A stretch of DNA of 64,000 nt, from positions 1-64,000 of the forward strand of contig JASHOA010000069.1 of assembly GCA_030041375.1 (NCBI GenBank), written 5' to 3'. Shown here piece by piece: positions 49,422-63,846 of the stretch. This DNA is from Acetobacteraceae bacterium. Its GTDB lineage: Bacteria > Pseudomonadota > Alphaproteobacteria > Acetobacterales > Acetobacteraceae. The notes beneath the pieces were generated by a model. That model was given only the letters and a program-made list of their open reading frames with translations. It searched no databases and was not told the DNA's origin. Every line of letters starts with the position of its first letter. Positions within the stretch are counted from its first letter, which is position 1. The translations under genes were made by a program, and so were the position numbers.

Positions 49422-51065
49422 ATGCCGGAAGGAACGTCCGCGCGGCAAGGGATCTTCGAGCAGGATCTCGCCGCCAACCCGGTCAATCACATAACGCTTT
49501 CGCCGCTCAGCTTCCTCAAGCGCTCGAGCCGCGTCTGGCCGGGCAAGATCGCCGTGATCGAGGGCGACCGGCGCTTCACCTACGCAGAGTTCGCACTCCG
49601 CTGCCGGCGTCTGGCCGGGGCACTCGTCAAGGCCGGGCTCCAGCCTGGCGAGGCAGCCGCCGTGCTGGCACCGAACGTTCCCGCACTCCTCGAGGCGCAT
49701 TACGGCGTGCCGTTGGCAGGCGGGGTGCTCGCGCCGATCAACGTGCTGCTCGATCCTGCCGGCATTGCCTTCATCCTCGAGCATTCCGAATGCAGGATCC
49801 TGCTCGCCGATCGCGAGCACGCGGAGAAGGCGCGTGCCGCCATCGAACGGGTGGGCCGCGCCGTCACGCTGGTCGAGATCCACGAGACGCCGGGGGCGAG
49901 TGCAAGCGGGAGAATCGGCTACGAGGAATTCCTTGCCGCTTCGGATCCCCACCCCTGGCGCTTGCCGGCCGACGAGTGGCAGGCGATTTCCATCAATTAC
50001 ACTTCCGGTACCACCGGCAATCCCAAGGGCGTGGTCTGCCATCACCGCGGTGCCTATCTCGGTTCTCTCGGCAATGCACTGGCCTTCAATCTCAGGCCCG
50101 AAACCGTCTTTCTCTGGACGCTGCCGATGTTCCACTGCAACGGCTGGACCAACACCTGGGCGGTCACTGCCGCCGGCGGCACCCATGTCTGCTTGCGCAA
50201 GGCCGAGCCGGGTGCGGTCTTCATGCTGATCGCGAAGCATCGCGTGACTCACATGTGCGGCGCGCCGATCGTGCTCGGCATGATCATCAATGCACCCGCC
50301 GCATTGCGTCGTCCCTTGCCGGTCCCGGTGCTGATCATGACCGGCGGCGCCGCGCCGCCTTCGACGGTCATTAAAGGAATGGAGGCTCTCGGCTTCAGTG
50401 TGGTGCACGGCTATGGCCTCACCGAAACCTATGGCCCTTCCGCTTACTGCCAGTGGCAGGACGCATGGGACGATCTTCCGGAAGCCGAGCGGCTGGCGCG
50501 GCATGCGCGCCAGGGCGTCAGCACGTTGACCATGGAAGACCTTGCCGTCGTCGGCACGACCGGTGAGGAATTGCCGGCCGATGCGGTGAGCATGGGCGAG
50601 ATCGTCACGCGCGGGAACGTGCTGATGAAGGGCTATCTCAAGAACCCGGCGGCAACGCGCGAGGCCTTCGCTGGTGGCTGGTTCCATACCGGCGATCTCG
50701 GCGTGATGCATCCCGACGGCTATATCGAGGTCAAGGACCGCGCCAAGGACATCGTGATTTCGGGCGGCGAGAACATCGCCTCGATCGAGGTGGAGGAGGT
50801 GCTCTATCGCCATCCTTCGGTGCTGGCCGCCGCGGTCGTGGCAAGGCCGGACGAGAAATGGGGCGAAACGCCCTGCGCCTTCGTGGCCCTGAAAGAGGGT
50901 GCCGCCGCCACCGAAGACGAACTGATAGCCTTCTGCCGTGAGCGCCTGGCGCATTTCAAGGTTCCGAAGACGATCGTCTTCGGCGACCTGCCCCGCACCG
51001 CCACCGGCAAGCTGCAGAAGCACGTTCTGCGCGAGCGGGCAAAGGCGCTCCCACCCCGCGGCTGA
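49422..51065 (+). CDS. Medium/long-chain acyl-CoA synthetase (AMP-forming)
   Basis: 547 residues. Adenylation motifs: YTSGTTGNPKGVV (P-loop), YGLTETYGPS, TGDLGVMHPDGYIEVKDRAKD, and the catalytic Lys in PRTATGKLQK. Domain length fits the AlkK/FadD-like family. GGAGGAACGAC before the ATG at 49422. Activates a fatty or aromatic acid for beta-oxidation; specificity not deducible. Confidence 0.92.
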   Translation: MPEGTSARQGIFEQDLAANPVNHITLSPLSFLKRSSRVWPGKIAVIEGDRRFTYAEFALRCRRLAGALVKAGLQPGEAAAVLAPNVPALLEAHYGVPLAGGVLAPINVLLDPAGIAFILEHSECRILLADREHAEKARAAIERVGRAVTLVEIHETPGASASGRIGYEEFLAASDPHPWRLPADEWQAISINYTSGTTGNPKGVVCHHRGAYLGSLGNALAFNLRPETVFLWTLPMFHCNGWTNTWAVTAAGGTHVCLRKAEPGAVFMLIAKHRVTHMCGAPIVLGMIINAPAALRRPLPVPVLIMTGGAAPPSTVIKGMEALGFSVVHGYGLTETYGPSAYCQWQDAWDDLPEAERLARHARQGVSTLTMEDLAVVGTTGEELPADAVSMGEIVTRGNVLMKGYLKNPAATREAFAGGWFHTGDLGVMHPDGYIEVKDRAKDIVISGGENIASIEVEEVLYRHPSVLAAAVVARPDEKWGETPCAFVALKEGAAATEDELIAFCRERLAHFKVPKTIVFGDLPRTATGKLQKHVLRERAKALPPRG

Positions 51066-51175
51066 TCCATTACCGGCTCGCCCAGGTCGCACCGGTGAGC
51101 AACGCCGGCCTCGCGGTCCGAGACCCGACAATTGACATCGATCAAATATCTGCATTGACATGAATATTGCCGCTT

Positions 51176-51280
51176 AGCCCGCGATCGCCCGAGGCGGAAT
51201 CGTCGGAGGGCGTGAATCGCGGGCTCGCATAAACCGCTAGACCGGTGTCGGGCTGCACAGTCAGCCCGACACCGGTCTAG
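51176..51280 (+). repeat. Two-hairpin interspersed repeat, copy 3
   Basis: The best-formed copy. Hairpin 1: AGCCCGCGAT (51176-51185) and ATCGCGGGCT (51216-51225). Hairpin 2: CTAGACCGGTGTCGGGCTG (51237-51255) pairs perfectly over 19 bp with 51262-51280 around CACAGT. Compared with copy 1, stem position CCC/GGG has become CCG/CGG, a paired change. The downstream gene begins 34 bases after it. Confidence 0.92.
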
Positions 51281-51313
51281 CCACGCTGCAATGGCACCGT
51301 ATCAGGGGGGAGC

Positions 51314-52291
51314 GTGATCGATCTCCGGGCTTGGTGGACAGAGATCGATGCGGCCGCAAAGCGCCTCGAGGGGCGCGTGCTGCAAACCGGCCTCCGCCAC
51401 GCGGACGATTTATCCGCTAAGCTCGGCGTTCCGGTCTTCCTCAAGCTCGAGAACCGGCAATGGACCGGCAGCTTCAAGCTCAGGGGTGCGACCAATGCCA
51501 CTGCACTGCTGAGCGAGGCCGAGCGCGCTCGCGGGCTAGTCACCGCCTCGAGCGGCAATCACGGGCGGGCACTCGCGCATGCCGCGCGCGCTCTCGGCGC
51601 ACGCTGCACGGTCTTCCTCTCTCCGCAGGTGCCGCAATACAAGCGCGACGCGCTCGCCGCCCTCGGGGCCGAGGTCCGCATCGCCGGCCGCTCGCAGGAC
51701 GAGGCGGAAGATGAAGCCCGCGCAGCTTCCAATGCCGAAGGCCGAGTCTTCGTCCCGCCGTTCGACGACCGGGGCGTCATCGCCGGGCAGGGGACGATCG
51801 GCGATGAGATCCTCGCCCGCTTGCCCGAGGCCGAACTCGTGGTCGTTCCGCTCTCCGGCGGCGGCCTCGCCGCTGGCGTCGCCGCTGCGCTGAAACAAAG
51901 ACGCCCGGGAATCCGCGTGATCGGCGTCAGCATGGAACGCGGTGCCGCCATGCACGCGAGCCTCGCCGCCGGCCACCCGGTCGAGATCGAGGAACTGCCC
52001 ACTCTCGCCGATGCGCTCGCGGGCGGAATCGGGCGCTCGAACAGATACACATTCGAAATGGTGCGCGCGCTCCTCGATGATGCCGTGCTGGTCTCGGAGG
52101 AAGAGATCGCAGAAGGCATCCGCGCTGCCGCCTTGCTCGGCGAGGTGTTGGAAGGCGGCGGCGCCGTCGGATTGGCCGCGCTGATCGCCGGCAAGCTGCT
52201 GCTCTCGGGACCGACGGTTGCATTGCTCTCGGGCGGCAACATCGATCCGGCGCTGCACCGGAAGATCATCGCCCCGAAGGCCCCCGCATGA
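51314..52291 (+). CDS. PLP-dependent threonine/serine dehydratase-like enzyme
   Basis: 325 residues. Tryptophan-synthase-beta fold with the PLP lysine in SFKLRGATNA, substrate loop SSGNHGRALA, and phosphate loop PLSGGGLAAG. No ACT regulatory domain, so it is the catabolic type or a racemase/hydroxyaspartate dehydratase. Two direct copies of the two-hairpin repeat flank it (51176 and 52303). AGGGGGGAGCG precedes the ATG. Confidence 0.86.
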   Translation: MIDLRAWWTEIDAAAKRLEGRVLQTGLRHADDLSAKLGVPVFLKLENRQWTGSFKLRGATNATALLSEAERARGLVTASSGNHGRALAHAARALGARCTVFLSPQVPQYKRDALAALGAEVRIAGRSQDEAEDEARAASNAEGRVFVPPFDDRGVIAGQGTIGDEILARLPEAELVVVPLSGGGLAAGVAAALKQRRPGIRVIGVSMERGAAMHASLAAGHPVEIEELPTLADALAGGIGRSNRYTFEMVRALLDDAVLVSEEEIAEGIRAAALLGEVLEGGGAVGLAALIAGKLLLSGPTVALLSGGNIDPALHRKIIAPKAPA

Positions 52292-52302
52292 CGCCCCGGC
52301 CT

Positions 52303-52407
52303 AGCCAGCGATCGCCCGAGGCGGAAACGTCGGAGGGCGTGAATCGCGGGCTCGAATAAAGCGCGAGACCGGTGTCGGGCTGCACAGTCAGCCCGACACG
52401 AGTCTAG
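52303..52407 (+). repeat. Two-hairpin interspersed repeat, copy 4
   Basis: Starts 12 bases after the dehydratase stop. Hairpin 1 arms AGCCAGCGAT (one mismatch) and ATCGCGGGCT (52343-52352). Hairpin 2 arms lie on either side of CACAGT (52383-52388); the distal part has two mismatches, so this copy is the most degraded. Confidence 0.88.
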
Positions 52408-52446
52408 TGCGCCGCGCACGCGGATCTGTCTCCGCTCGGTGCCGGG

Positions 52447-53046
52447 CTATGGCGCCGAAGAGACGCGATGGGCGCTGAGCACTGCTTCCACTTCGCGCCG
52501 CAGCGCCGGCACGACTTCCGCCCTGAACCAGGGATTGCGTTGCTCCCAGATCGTGCTGCGCCACGAGGGATGTGGCAGCGGGAAAGAGCCGGGCAGGTAG
52601 CTCCGGAAATCGCGAACGCGCTCGACGACCGTGCCCGGCCCGAGTGCCCAGGCCTGCGCGTAGCTCCCGATCAGCAGCGTCAGCCTGATTGCCGGCATCG
52701 CATCGAGAAAGCGTTGCCGCCAGAGTGGCGCACATTCCGGCCGCGGCGGCGCATCCCCTCCGTTCGGCAGCCGCCCGGGATAGCAGAGCCCCATCGGCAG
52801 GATCGCGACGCGCCGGGCGTCATAGAACACGGCCTTCGACATCCCGAGCCAACCACGCAGCCGGTCGCCCGAAGCATCCGTGAAGGGCCTCCCGCTTTCA
52901 TGCACCTTCGTCCCAGGCGCCTGGCTTGCAATCAGCAGGCGTGCAGTGCGCGAAGCCTGAAAGACGGGGCGCGGCCCGAGCGGCAGGAATGCCGCACACG
53001 CACGGCAGGCTTGCGCCTCGGCGCCGAGCTTTTCGAGCGACTCCAT
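52447..53046 (-). CDS. Uracil-DNA glycosylase-family protein
   Basis: 199 residues from the ATG at 53046. UDG-fold motifs: LLIASQAPGTKVHESGRPF (motif 1-like, GxxPG) and LPHPSWRS (motif 3 with the His). An N-terminal CRAC pair of cysteines is not followed by the full iron-sulphur set of family 4. It may excise damaged bases, or belong to a UDG-like subgroup without proven activity. Confidence 0.8.
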   Translation of the reverse strand: MESLEKLGAEAQACRACAAFLPLGPRPVFQASRTARLLIASQAPGTKVHESGRPFTDASGDRLRGWLGMSKAVFYDARRVAILPMGLCYPGRLPNGGDAPPRPECAPLWRQRFLDAMPAIRLTLLIGSYAQAWALGPGTVVERVRDFRSYLPGSFPLPHPSWRSTIWEQRNPWFRAEVVPALRREVEAVLSAHRVSSAP

Positions 53047-53195
53047 GACGCCATCGTCGGAGCATTTGCGGTCGGGTTCAATCGGGTGAAGCGGCGCCGC
53101 AGATCCGACCTCGGGGATGGTGCTGCCGCACTTCGTTTGCCCAACGACTGTCGGCACTCGGCACAGGATGCTCATTCTGATAGGAAGGGACTGGA

Positions 53196-53762
53196 ATGGT
53201 GGAAGAACCGTGTGCCGACCGATGGCCGGAGGGAACGATCTTCACGATCGGCCATTCGACCCACCCGATCGACGAGTTCATCACGCTTCTTCGGCAGGTC
53301 GCGGTCGTTCTGCTGGTCGATGTGCGCACAGTGCCGCGCTCGCGGGCGAATCCGCAATTCAATTCGGACGCGCTGGCTGAATCCCTCCGCCTCGCGCAAA
53401 TCTCCTATCGCCACATGGCCGCTTTGGGTGGCCTCCGCCATCGCCCCCGCGGCGCCGCGCCGTCGCCGAACGGGTTATGGCGAAATGCCTCGTTCCGGAA
53501 TTTTGCCGATTATGCCGCCGGAGAAGCCTTCGCCCGCGGCCTTGCCGAACTGCGCGCGGCGGCACACGATCGTCGCCCCGCCATCATGTGCGCCGAGGCC
53601 GTCTGGTGGCGCTGCCACCGGCGGATCATCGCCGACTATCTGCTCGCCGCGAACGTGCCGGTCGCGCACATCATGGGATTGGGCAAGATCGAGCCGGCAA
53701 CACTGACCCCGGGGGCGGTGGTTCAGGCGGACGGCGTCGTCTCGTACCCGCCTCCCGAGTAG
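53196..53762 (+). CDS. DUF488 family protein
   Basis: 188 residues. The family pattern is TIFTIGHSTHPIDEFITLL, VDVRTVPRSRANPQFN, then MCAEAVWWRCHRRIIADYL with the conserved Cys and CHR. DUF488 proteins are of unknown function, sometimes next to DNA-repair genes, as with the UDG-family gene here (divergent). Confidence 0.88.
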   Translation: MVEEPCADRWPEGTIFTIGHSTHPIDEFITLLRQVAVVLLVDVRTVPRSRANPQFNSDALAESLRLAQISYRHMAALGGLRHRPRGAAPSPNGLWRNASFRNFADYAAGEAFARGLAELRAAAHDRRPAIMCAEAVWWRCHRRIIADYLLAANVPVAHIMGLGKIEPATLTPGAVVQADGVVSYPPPE

Positions 53763-53780
53763 GGCGGGCGCTGCCTTTTC

Positions 53781-54338
53781 TCACACCCTGAGTCCGGGCG
53801 GAATCACCATCCCGAGCCTGACCGGCACCTCCCAGAGTTCGGCAACCTGGCGAAACGGCCGGAAGCCGACGCGGCGGTAGAGCGGCAGCGCGCGCGGATG
53901 GTCGGCCGTGCAGGTATTGACAGTGAGAATGCGCGGCCGCACGCGCCACGCCTCGTCCACGGCCGCACGCAGGAAGGCATGGCCAAGGCCGCGCCCGATC
54001 GCATGCGGCATCAGCCCGAAATAGCTGAGATTGATGTCCGGGGCGGGCCGCGCATCGAGCTCGAAGAAGCCGGCAGGCTCGCCGCCCAGATAAAGGACGT
54101 GGATGGATACGTCCCGATGACGGATGATCGCAGCCAGTTCGGCGGGAGAGGAGACGCGGCGCAGCCACCAGACATAGGGCCCGCCCACCGTGTCGTAGAG
54201 ATAGCGGTAGAAGGCGCAGGTCGGGGCGGCAAGACGCACCACCGTCGTACCTCCAGCCAGCGGAGGCGCCGATTCCTCCGGTGGAGCGAACATCCTGAGG
54301 AAGCTGACCGTCACCCCGACCCGGACCACAGGCTCCAT
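53781..54338 (-). CDS. GNAT-family N-acetyltransferase
   Basis: 185 residues. Acetyl-CoA-binding loop in GLMPHAIGRGLGHAFLRAAV and closing YRRVGFRPFRQ. Begins 10 bases after the rpoD stop on the same strand, so it is likely read from the rpoD transcript. Acceptor unknown. Confidence 0.87.
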   Translation of the reverse strand: MEPVVRVGVTVSFLRMFAPPEESAPPLAGGTTVVRLAAPTCAFYRYLYDTVGGPYVWWLRRVSSPAELAAIIRHRDVSIHVLYLGGEPAGFFELDARPAPDINLSYFGLMPHAIGRGLGHAFLRAAVDEAWRVRPRILTVNTCTADHPRALPLYRRVGFRPFRQVAELWEVPVRLGMVIPPGLRV

Positions 54339-54348
54339 GGGTCTTGCT

Positions 54349-56286
<1,938 letters not shown>

Positions 56287-56303
56287 CGCTTCGCTCACTC
56301 CGT

Positions 56304-56340
56304 CAAAAAAACCGCGCCCGCAGTCAAGGCCTGCGGGCGC
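56304..56340 (-). terminator. Intrinsic terminator between dnaG and rpoD
   Basis: On the minus strand GCGCCCGCAG and CTGCGGGCGC pair perfectly over 10 bp around a 7-base loop, followed by GG and seven T. It begins 15 bases after the dnaG stop. The T-run ends immediately before GACGGAG, the probable ribosome site of rpoD, so it can act as an attenuator for rpoD. Confidence 0.85.
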
Positions 56341-56355
56341 CGCCGTTCGTCCCTT

Positions 56356-58107
56356 TCACTTCCGAGCCTCTTCCCCGGTGCCGCGGCGAACGGCATCGAG
56401 TTCGAACTTGCTTGCCGCAAGCTTCTGCTCGTGCGTCGGCTCCATGCTCACTGCGAATTCGCGCTGCCTCGCCGCCACGTCCTCCTTCAGACGAGGCTCG
56501 CTCATCAGCATGTCGTATACCTCCCGCCACCGGGCCCGGGCCTCCGCCGGCTCGACGCCGGCAGGACAAACCGGCAACGGCGCCGACGCCAAAGCCTCTC
56601 TGGCCTCGGCTGTCAGCCCAGCCGCGTTGAGTTGGGAGATCAATCCGGTCGAGTCAAGCAGCGGTTCCCCTTCCCACCACTGCAAAATCGCGCTTCGCAG
56701 CCGGGCAAGAGAGCCGCTCAGAGCAAGATTGGAGAATTCCTCTTCCAGCTCGGGCAGCAAAGCCGGTTGGCGCAACAGAATCGCCATCAGCTGGCGTGGC
56801 CGGTCTGCCGCGAGCCGGCCCGGCTGAGGCCGGGCCGGCTTGGCTGCCGGCCGGCGGCGAGCCGGCATGAAGAAGAGCTCTCGCAAAGTCCGCCGGTACT
56901 CGCCGGCAAGTCCCTTATCCCCGATGCGTGAGGCGGCCGCTTCCAGCCGGGTGCGCAGGAGCGCGCGCTGCTCGGGTGTCGCCTCGCCGGTCTGGGCACG
57001 CAGCAGGCGGAACAGCGCCTGGAACAGCGGCTCCGGCGCCGCAATCAGGGCGCGAAACCGCTCCACGCCGCCACTTCGGAGCAGGCTGTCCGGGTCTTCT
57101 CCGGACGGAAGAACAGCGAAGAACAGCGAACGACCAGCGGAGAGCAGCGGCAAAGCCAGCTCGATCGCCCGCTCCGCCGCGCGCGAGCCGGCGGCGTCAC
57201 CGTCGAAACAGATCACCGGCGCCTCGGCAAAGCGCCAGAGGCTCTGAAGCTGCTCCTCCGTCAGCGCCGTGCCGAGCGGGGCCACCGCCGTCGCAAAGCC
57301 CGCCTGATGCAGCGTGATCACGTCCATATAACCTTCGACCACGATCGGGGCATTGCTGCGCAATGCCGCGCGTGCCCGGTCGAGCCCGTAGAGGCTGCGG
57401 CGCTTGACGAACAGTGCCGTTTCCGGGCCGTTCAGATATTTGGGCTGGCCCTCCCCGAGCACCCGCCCGCCAAAACTGATCGCCCGGCCGCGGGAATCCC
57501 GTATCGGGAACATGATCCGGTTGAAGAAAAACTCGGATATCTTTGAATTTCCATCTTCCCTGAGCAGGCCAGAAGCTGCCAGGCGGGCTGCGGAAAAACC
57601 CTCCCGGGCAAGCTCCGCGGCCAGCGCGCCGCGCCCCTCCCCGGACCAGCCAAGGCCGAAATCGCGGATCGTCTGTTCCGCCAGCCCGCGCTCGCGCAGA
57701 TAGGCGAGCGCCGCTCTCCCTTCCGGCAGGAATAGCCGTCGCGCGAAAACACGGGCAGCAGCCTCGAGAATGGAGAACGCGTCCTGGCGCGCGGCCTCGG
57801 CAGCCTCTGCTTCGGCACTCGGCTGCGGCACCGCGAGGCCGGCACGGGAAGCAAGCTCCGTCACCGCCTCCATGAAGCCGAGCCCCTGGCTCTGCATCAC
57901 GAAGCTGATCGCGTCCCCGTGCGCGCCGCAGCCATAGCAATGGAAATGATCGTCATAGACCTGGAAGCTCGGGGTCTTCTCATCGTGGAACGGACAGCAA
58001 CCTTTCCATTGCCGCCCCGAGCGGGTCAGCCGGACCCGCGCCCCGATGAGTTCGGCAAGCGGCGTGCGGGCCCTCAGCTCCTCCAGAAAGGTCGGCGGAA
58101 GCTGCAT
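56356..58107 (-). CDS. dnaG: DNA primase DnaG
   Basis: 583 residues. CHC2 zinc finger at about 35-65 (CCPFHDEKTPSF, HFHCYGCGAHGD), a Toprim core with VVEGYMDVITLHQAGF and CFDGDAAGSRAAERA, and a helical DnaB-binding C-terminus. Synthesises Okazaki-fragment primers. The ATG overlaps the yqeY stop (TGATG). Confidence 0.97.
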   Translation of the reverse strand: MQLPPTFLEELRARTPLAELIGARVRLTRSGRQWKGCCPFHDEKTPSFQVYDDHFHCYGCGAHGDAISFVMQSQGLGFMEAVTELASRAGLAVPQPSAEAEAAEAARQDAFSILEAAARVFARRLFLPEGRAALAYLRERGLAEQTIRDFGLGWSGEGRGALAAELAREGFSAARLAASGLLREDGNSKISEFFFNRIMFPIRDSRGRAISFGGRVLGEGQPKYLNGPETALFVKRRSLYGLDRARAALRSNAPIVVEGYMDVITLHQAGFATAVAPLGTALTEEQLQSLWRFAEAPVICFDGDAAGSRAAERAIELALPLLSAGRSLFFAVLPSGEDPDSLLRSGGVERFRALIAAPEPLFQALFRLLRAQTGEATPEQRALLRTRLEAAASRIGDKGLAGEYRRTLRELFFMPARRRPAAKPARPQPGRLAADRPRQLMAILLRQPALLPELEEEFSNLALSGSLARLRSAILQWWEGEPLLDSTGLISQLNAAGLTAEAREALASAPLPVCPAGVEPAEARARWREVYDMLMSEPRLKEDVAARQREFAVSMEPTHEQKLAASKFELDAVRRGTGEEARK

Positions 58108-58559
58108 CAGGCGGCGAGCCGCGCCTTCACGAGCGCCCCGGCGCGCCCGAGATCGATTTGTCCGCCATAGCGGGCCTTCAACGCCCCCATCACCTTTCCG
58201 AGGTCCTTCGGGGCGACAGCGCCCGTCTCTTCCAACGCTTTCTCGACCGCCGCGAGCAGTTCCCGATTGCTCATCTCAGGTGGAAGAAATTCTTCTATGA
58301 CATTGATCTCAGCCGTTTCCTTCTCGACAAGGTCCGGCCGGTTGCCCTGTCGATAAAGCGCCACCGATTCCTGGCGGGACTTCACCATGCGGCGCAGCAT
58401 CGAGATGATGTCTGCCTCCGAGACGGGAGGTTTCGGACGCGCGGCGATATCGATTTCCTTGAGCCCTGCCAGGATCATCCTGAGCGTCGAGGTCCGGCCA
58501 GCCTGCCCCGCCTTCATCGCGGCCTTCAATGCTTCGGTGAAGGATTCGCGCAGCGCCAT
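58107..58559 (-). CDS. yqeY: GatB/YqeY domain protein
   Basis: 150 residues, the normal length. [21 protein letters not shown] at the N-terminus, [24 protein letters not shown] in the middle and [24 protein letters not shown] near the end are the family blocks. Related to the tRNA-binding tail of GatB. First gene of a yqeY-dnaG-rpoD-GNAT run, divergent from carA. Confidence 0.94.
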   Translation of the reverse strand: MALRESFTEALKAAMKAGQAGRTSTLRMILAGLKEIDIAARPKPPVSEADIISMLRRMVKSRQESVALYRQGNRPDLVEKETAEINVIEEFLPPEMSNRELLAAVEKALEETGAVAPKDLGKVMGALKARYGGQIDLGRAGALVKARLAA

Positions 58560-58687
58560 CGGATTCTCCCCTCGCCCTCTATACTATGGTGGTTTGCCGC
58601 GCCGACACCCGCCATCTCTCCGGGAAGAAATTTCCCGCAGGCCGGGCGCACCTTGCGCTGGGAAACAGCTTCCCGTATGCCCCCGCC

Positions 58688-60047
58688 ATGGCCCTCTCTG
58701 TTGACGACATCATCCGGCGCCTGGGCGGCATCGAGCCGACCGCCGAACTGACGGGAGTTTCCACGGAGGCCGTCCGCAAATGGCGCCAAGCCCGCGCGAT
58801 CCCGAGCCGCCACTGGCCGAAACTGATCGCCGCAACCGGTCTCACGCTCAATTCGCTTCCCGGCGCCACGCCCCCCGCTACCTCCCCTGCCGAAGCCCCC
58901 CCGGCCGGAGCCACCGCGGCGCTCGTGCTGGCGGATGGTGCGGTGTTCTGGGGCCGCGGTTTCGGGGCGCCGACCGCGCCCGAGTGCCCGCCGGCGGGTG
59001 AGGTCTGTTTCAATACCGGCATGACCGGCTACCAGGAAACGCTGACCGACCCCTCCTATGCCGGCCAGATCATCATCTTCACTTTTCCCCACATCGGCAA
59101 TGTCGGTGCCAACCCGGAGGATATCGAGGCGGCAACGCCGGCGGCCCGTGGCCTCGCCGTGCGCCAGGACATCACCGCACCCTCCAACTGGCGGGCCCGC
59201 CTACCGCTCGACGAATGGCTGAAACAGCACGGCATTCCCGGCATTTCCGGGCTGGATACAAGGGCGCTCACGATCCGCATCCGCGAGCGCGGCGCACCCT
59301 CCGGCGTCCTTGCCTATCCCGCAGACGGGCGCTTCGACCTCCCGGCCCTGGTCGCGCAGGCAGCAGCCTGGCCAGGTCTCGAAGGCATGGACCTCGCCCG
59401 CGAAGTCTCCTGCACGCAAAGCTACGAGTGGGATGAGACGCGCTGGGCATGGCCCGCAGGCTTCGGCCGGCAGAGCGAGCCCCGCCATCATGTCGTCGCT
59501 GTCGATTACGGCGCCAAGCGCAACATCCTGCGCTCGCTCGCCTCCGCCGGCTGCCGCGTGACCGTCGTGCCGGCCATGGCTACGGCTGAGGAAATCCTGC
59601 GGCACCGGCCAGACGGGGTGTTCCTTTCCAACGGCCCCGGCGATCCGGCGGCAACTGCTGCCTACGCCGTGCCGGCGATCCGCGAAGTGCTGGCGGCCGG
59701 CGTGCCTCTGTTCGGCATCTGCCTCGGCCATCAGTTGCTGGCCCTGGCGCTTGGCGGACGCACCTTCAAGATGGCGCACGGACATCGCGGCGCCAACCAG
59801 CCGGTCAAGGCGCTCGAGTCCGGAAAAATCGAGATCACCAGCCAGAATCACGGTTTCGCGGTGGATCCGGAAAGCCTGCCGGACTCGGTCAGGGTGACCC
59901 ATGTCAGCCTGTTCGACGGTACCAACGAAGGCATTGCCTGCACCGACCGCCCCGTCTTCGCCGTGCAGTACCATCCCGAAGCGAGCCCCGGCCCGAGCGA
60001 CGCGCATCATCTGTTCCGCCGCTTCATGGCGATGATCGAGGGGCGCG

Positions 60048-60064
<17 letters not shown>
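58688..60064 (+). CDS. carA: Carbamoyl-phosphate synthase small subunit with N-terminal HTH domain
   Basis: 458 residues. Residues about 1-56 form a helix-turn-helix-like domain ([34 protein letters not shown]), then a Pro/Ala linker to about 75. Residues 76-458 are normal Car[22 protein letters not shown], and the class I amidotransferase triad Cys345 (GICLGHQ), His429, Glu431 ([10 protein letters not shown]). The ATG at 58688 opens the HTH domain; a frame from 58586 is longer but has no support. It supplies ammonia to CarB for arginine and pyrimidine synthesis. The stop lies inside the carB start (17-base overlap). Confidence 0.95.
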
Positions 60065-63290
<3,226 letters not shown>

Positions 63291-63311
63291 GCCTTCGCGA
63301 CCGGAGCGAGA

Positions 63312-63332
63312 CCCCGGGCGCGGGGCTATTTT
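63312..63332 (+). terminator. Weak terminator-like hairpin after carB
   Basis: CCCCG (63312-63316) and CGGGG (63321-63325) around GGCG, followed by CTATTTT. Short stem, so partial termination or none; it separates carB from greA. Confidence 0.4.
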
Positions 63333-63372
63333 GCCCTGTGGTCCATCCCGAGGTTCCTGCGAGGTTCGCAAG

Positions 63373-63846
63373 GTGCATAAATTCCCGATGACGGCCCCCG
63401 GCCTGCACCGTTTGCAGGAGGAGCTTCGACACTTGAAAGGCACCGAGCGCCCGACCATCATCCGTGCGATCGCCGAGGCGCGCAGCCACGGCGATCTCTC
63501 GGAGAATGCCGAGTATCATGCGGCCCGCGAACGGCAATCCTTCATCGAAGGAAGAATCGCCGAGCTCGAAGAAATCCTCGCTTCCGCAGAGGTCATCGAC
63601 CCCTCCACCCTCTCCGGCGACAATGTCAAGTTCGGCGCTCATGTCTGGGTGGTGGACGAGGATTCCGAAAAGGAATCGACGTACCAGATCGTCGGCGTCC
63701 ATGAGGCGGACATCAAGAACGGGCGGATCTCCATCTCCTCGCCCCTCGCCAAGGCGCTGATCGGCCGCAAGGTCGGCGACACCGTTTCGGTGCCGGCACC
63801 AAGCGGCGATCGCTCCTATGAAATCCTGGGCGTCAAGTATCTCTGA
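63373..63846 (+). CDS. greA: Transcription elongation factor GreA
   Basis: 157 residues, exactly the family length, if the GTG at 63373 is the start; it gives the expected [21 protein letters not shown] opening and has GAGG nine bases upstream. The N-terminal coiled coil contains the acidic tip [16 protein letters not shown], and the FKBP-like domain closes with [11 protein letters not shown]. It rescues backtracked RNA polymerase by stimulating transcript cleavage. Confidence 0.96.
   Translation: MHKFPMTAPGLHRLQEELRHLKGTERPTIIRAIAEARSHGDLSENAEYHAARERQSFIEGRIAELEEILASAEVIDPSTLSGDNVKFGAHVWVVDEDSEKESTYQIVGVHEADIKNGRISISSPLAKALIGRKVGDTVSVPAPSGDRSYEILGVKYL

Noticed and set aside
51237-51280. Repeat hairpin 2 as an intrinsic terminator
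   Set aside because: The stem is strong, but none of the four copies is followed by a T-run.
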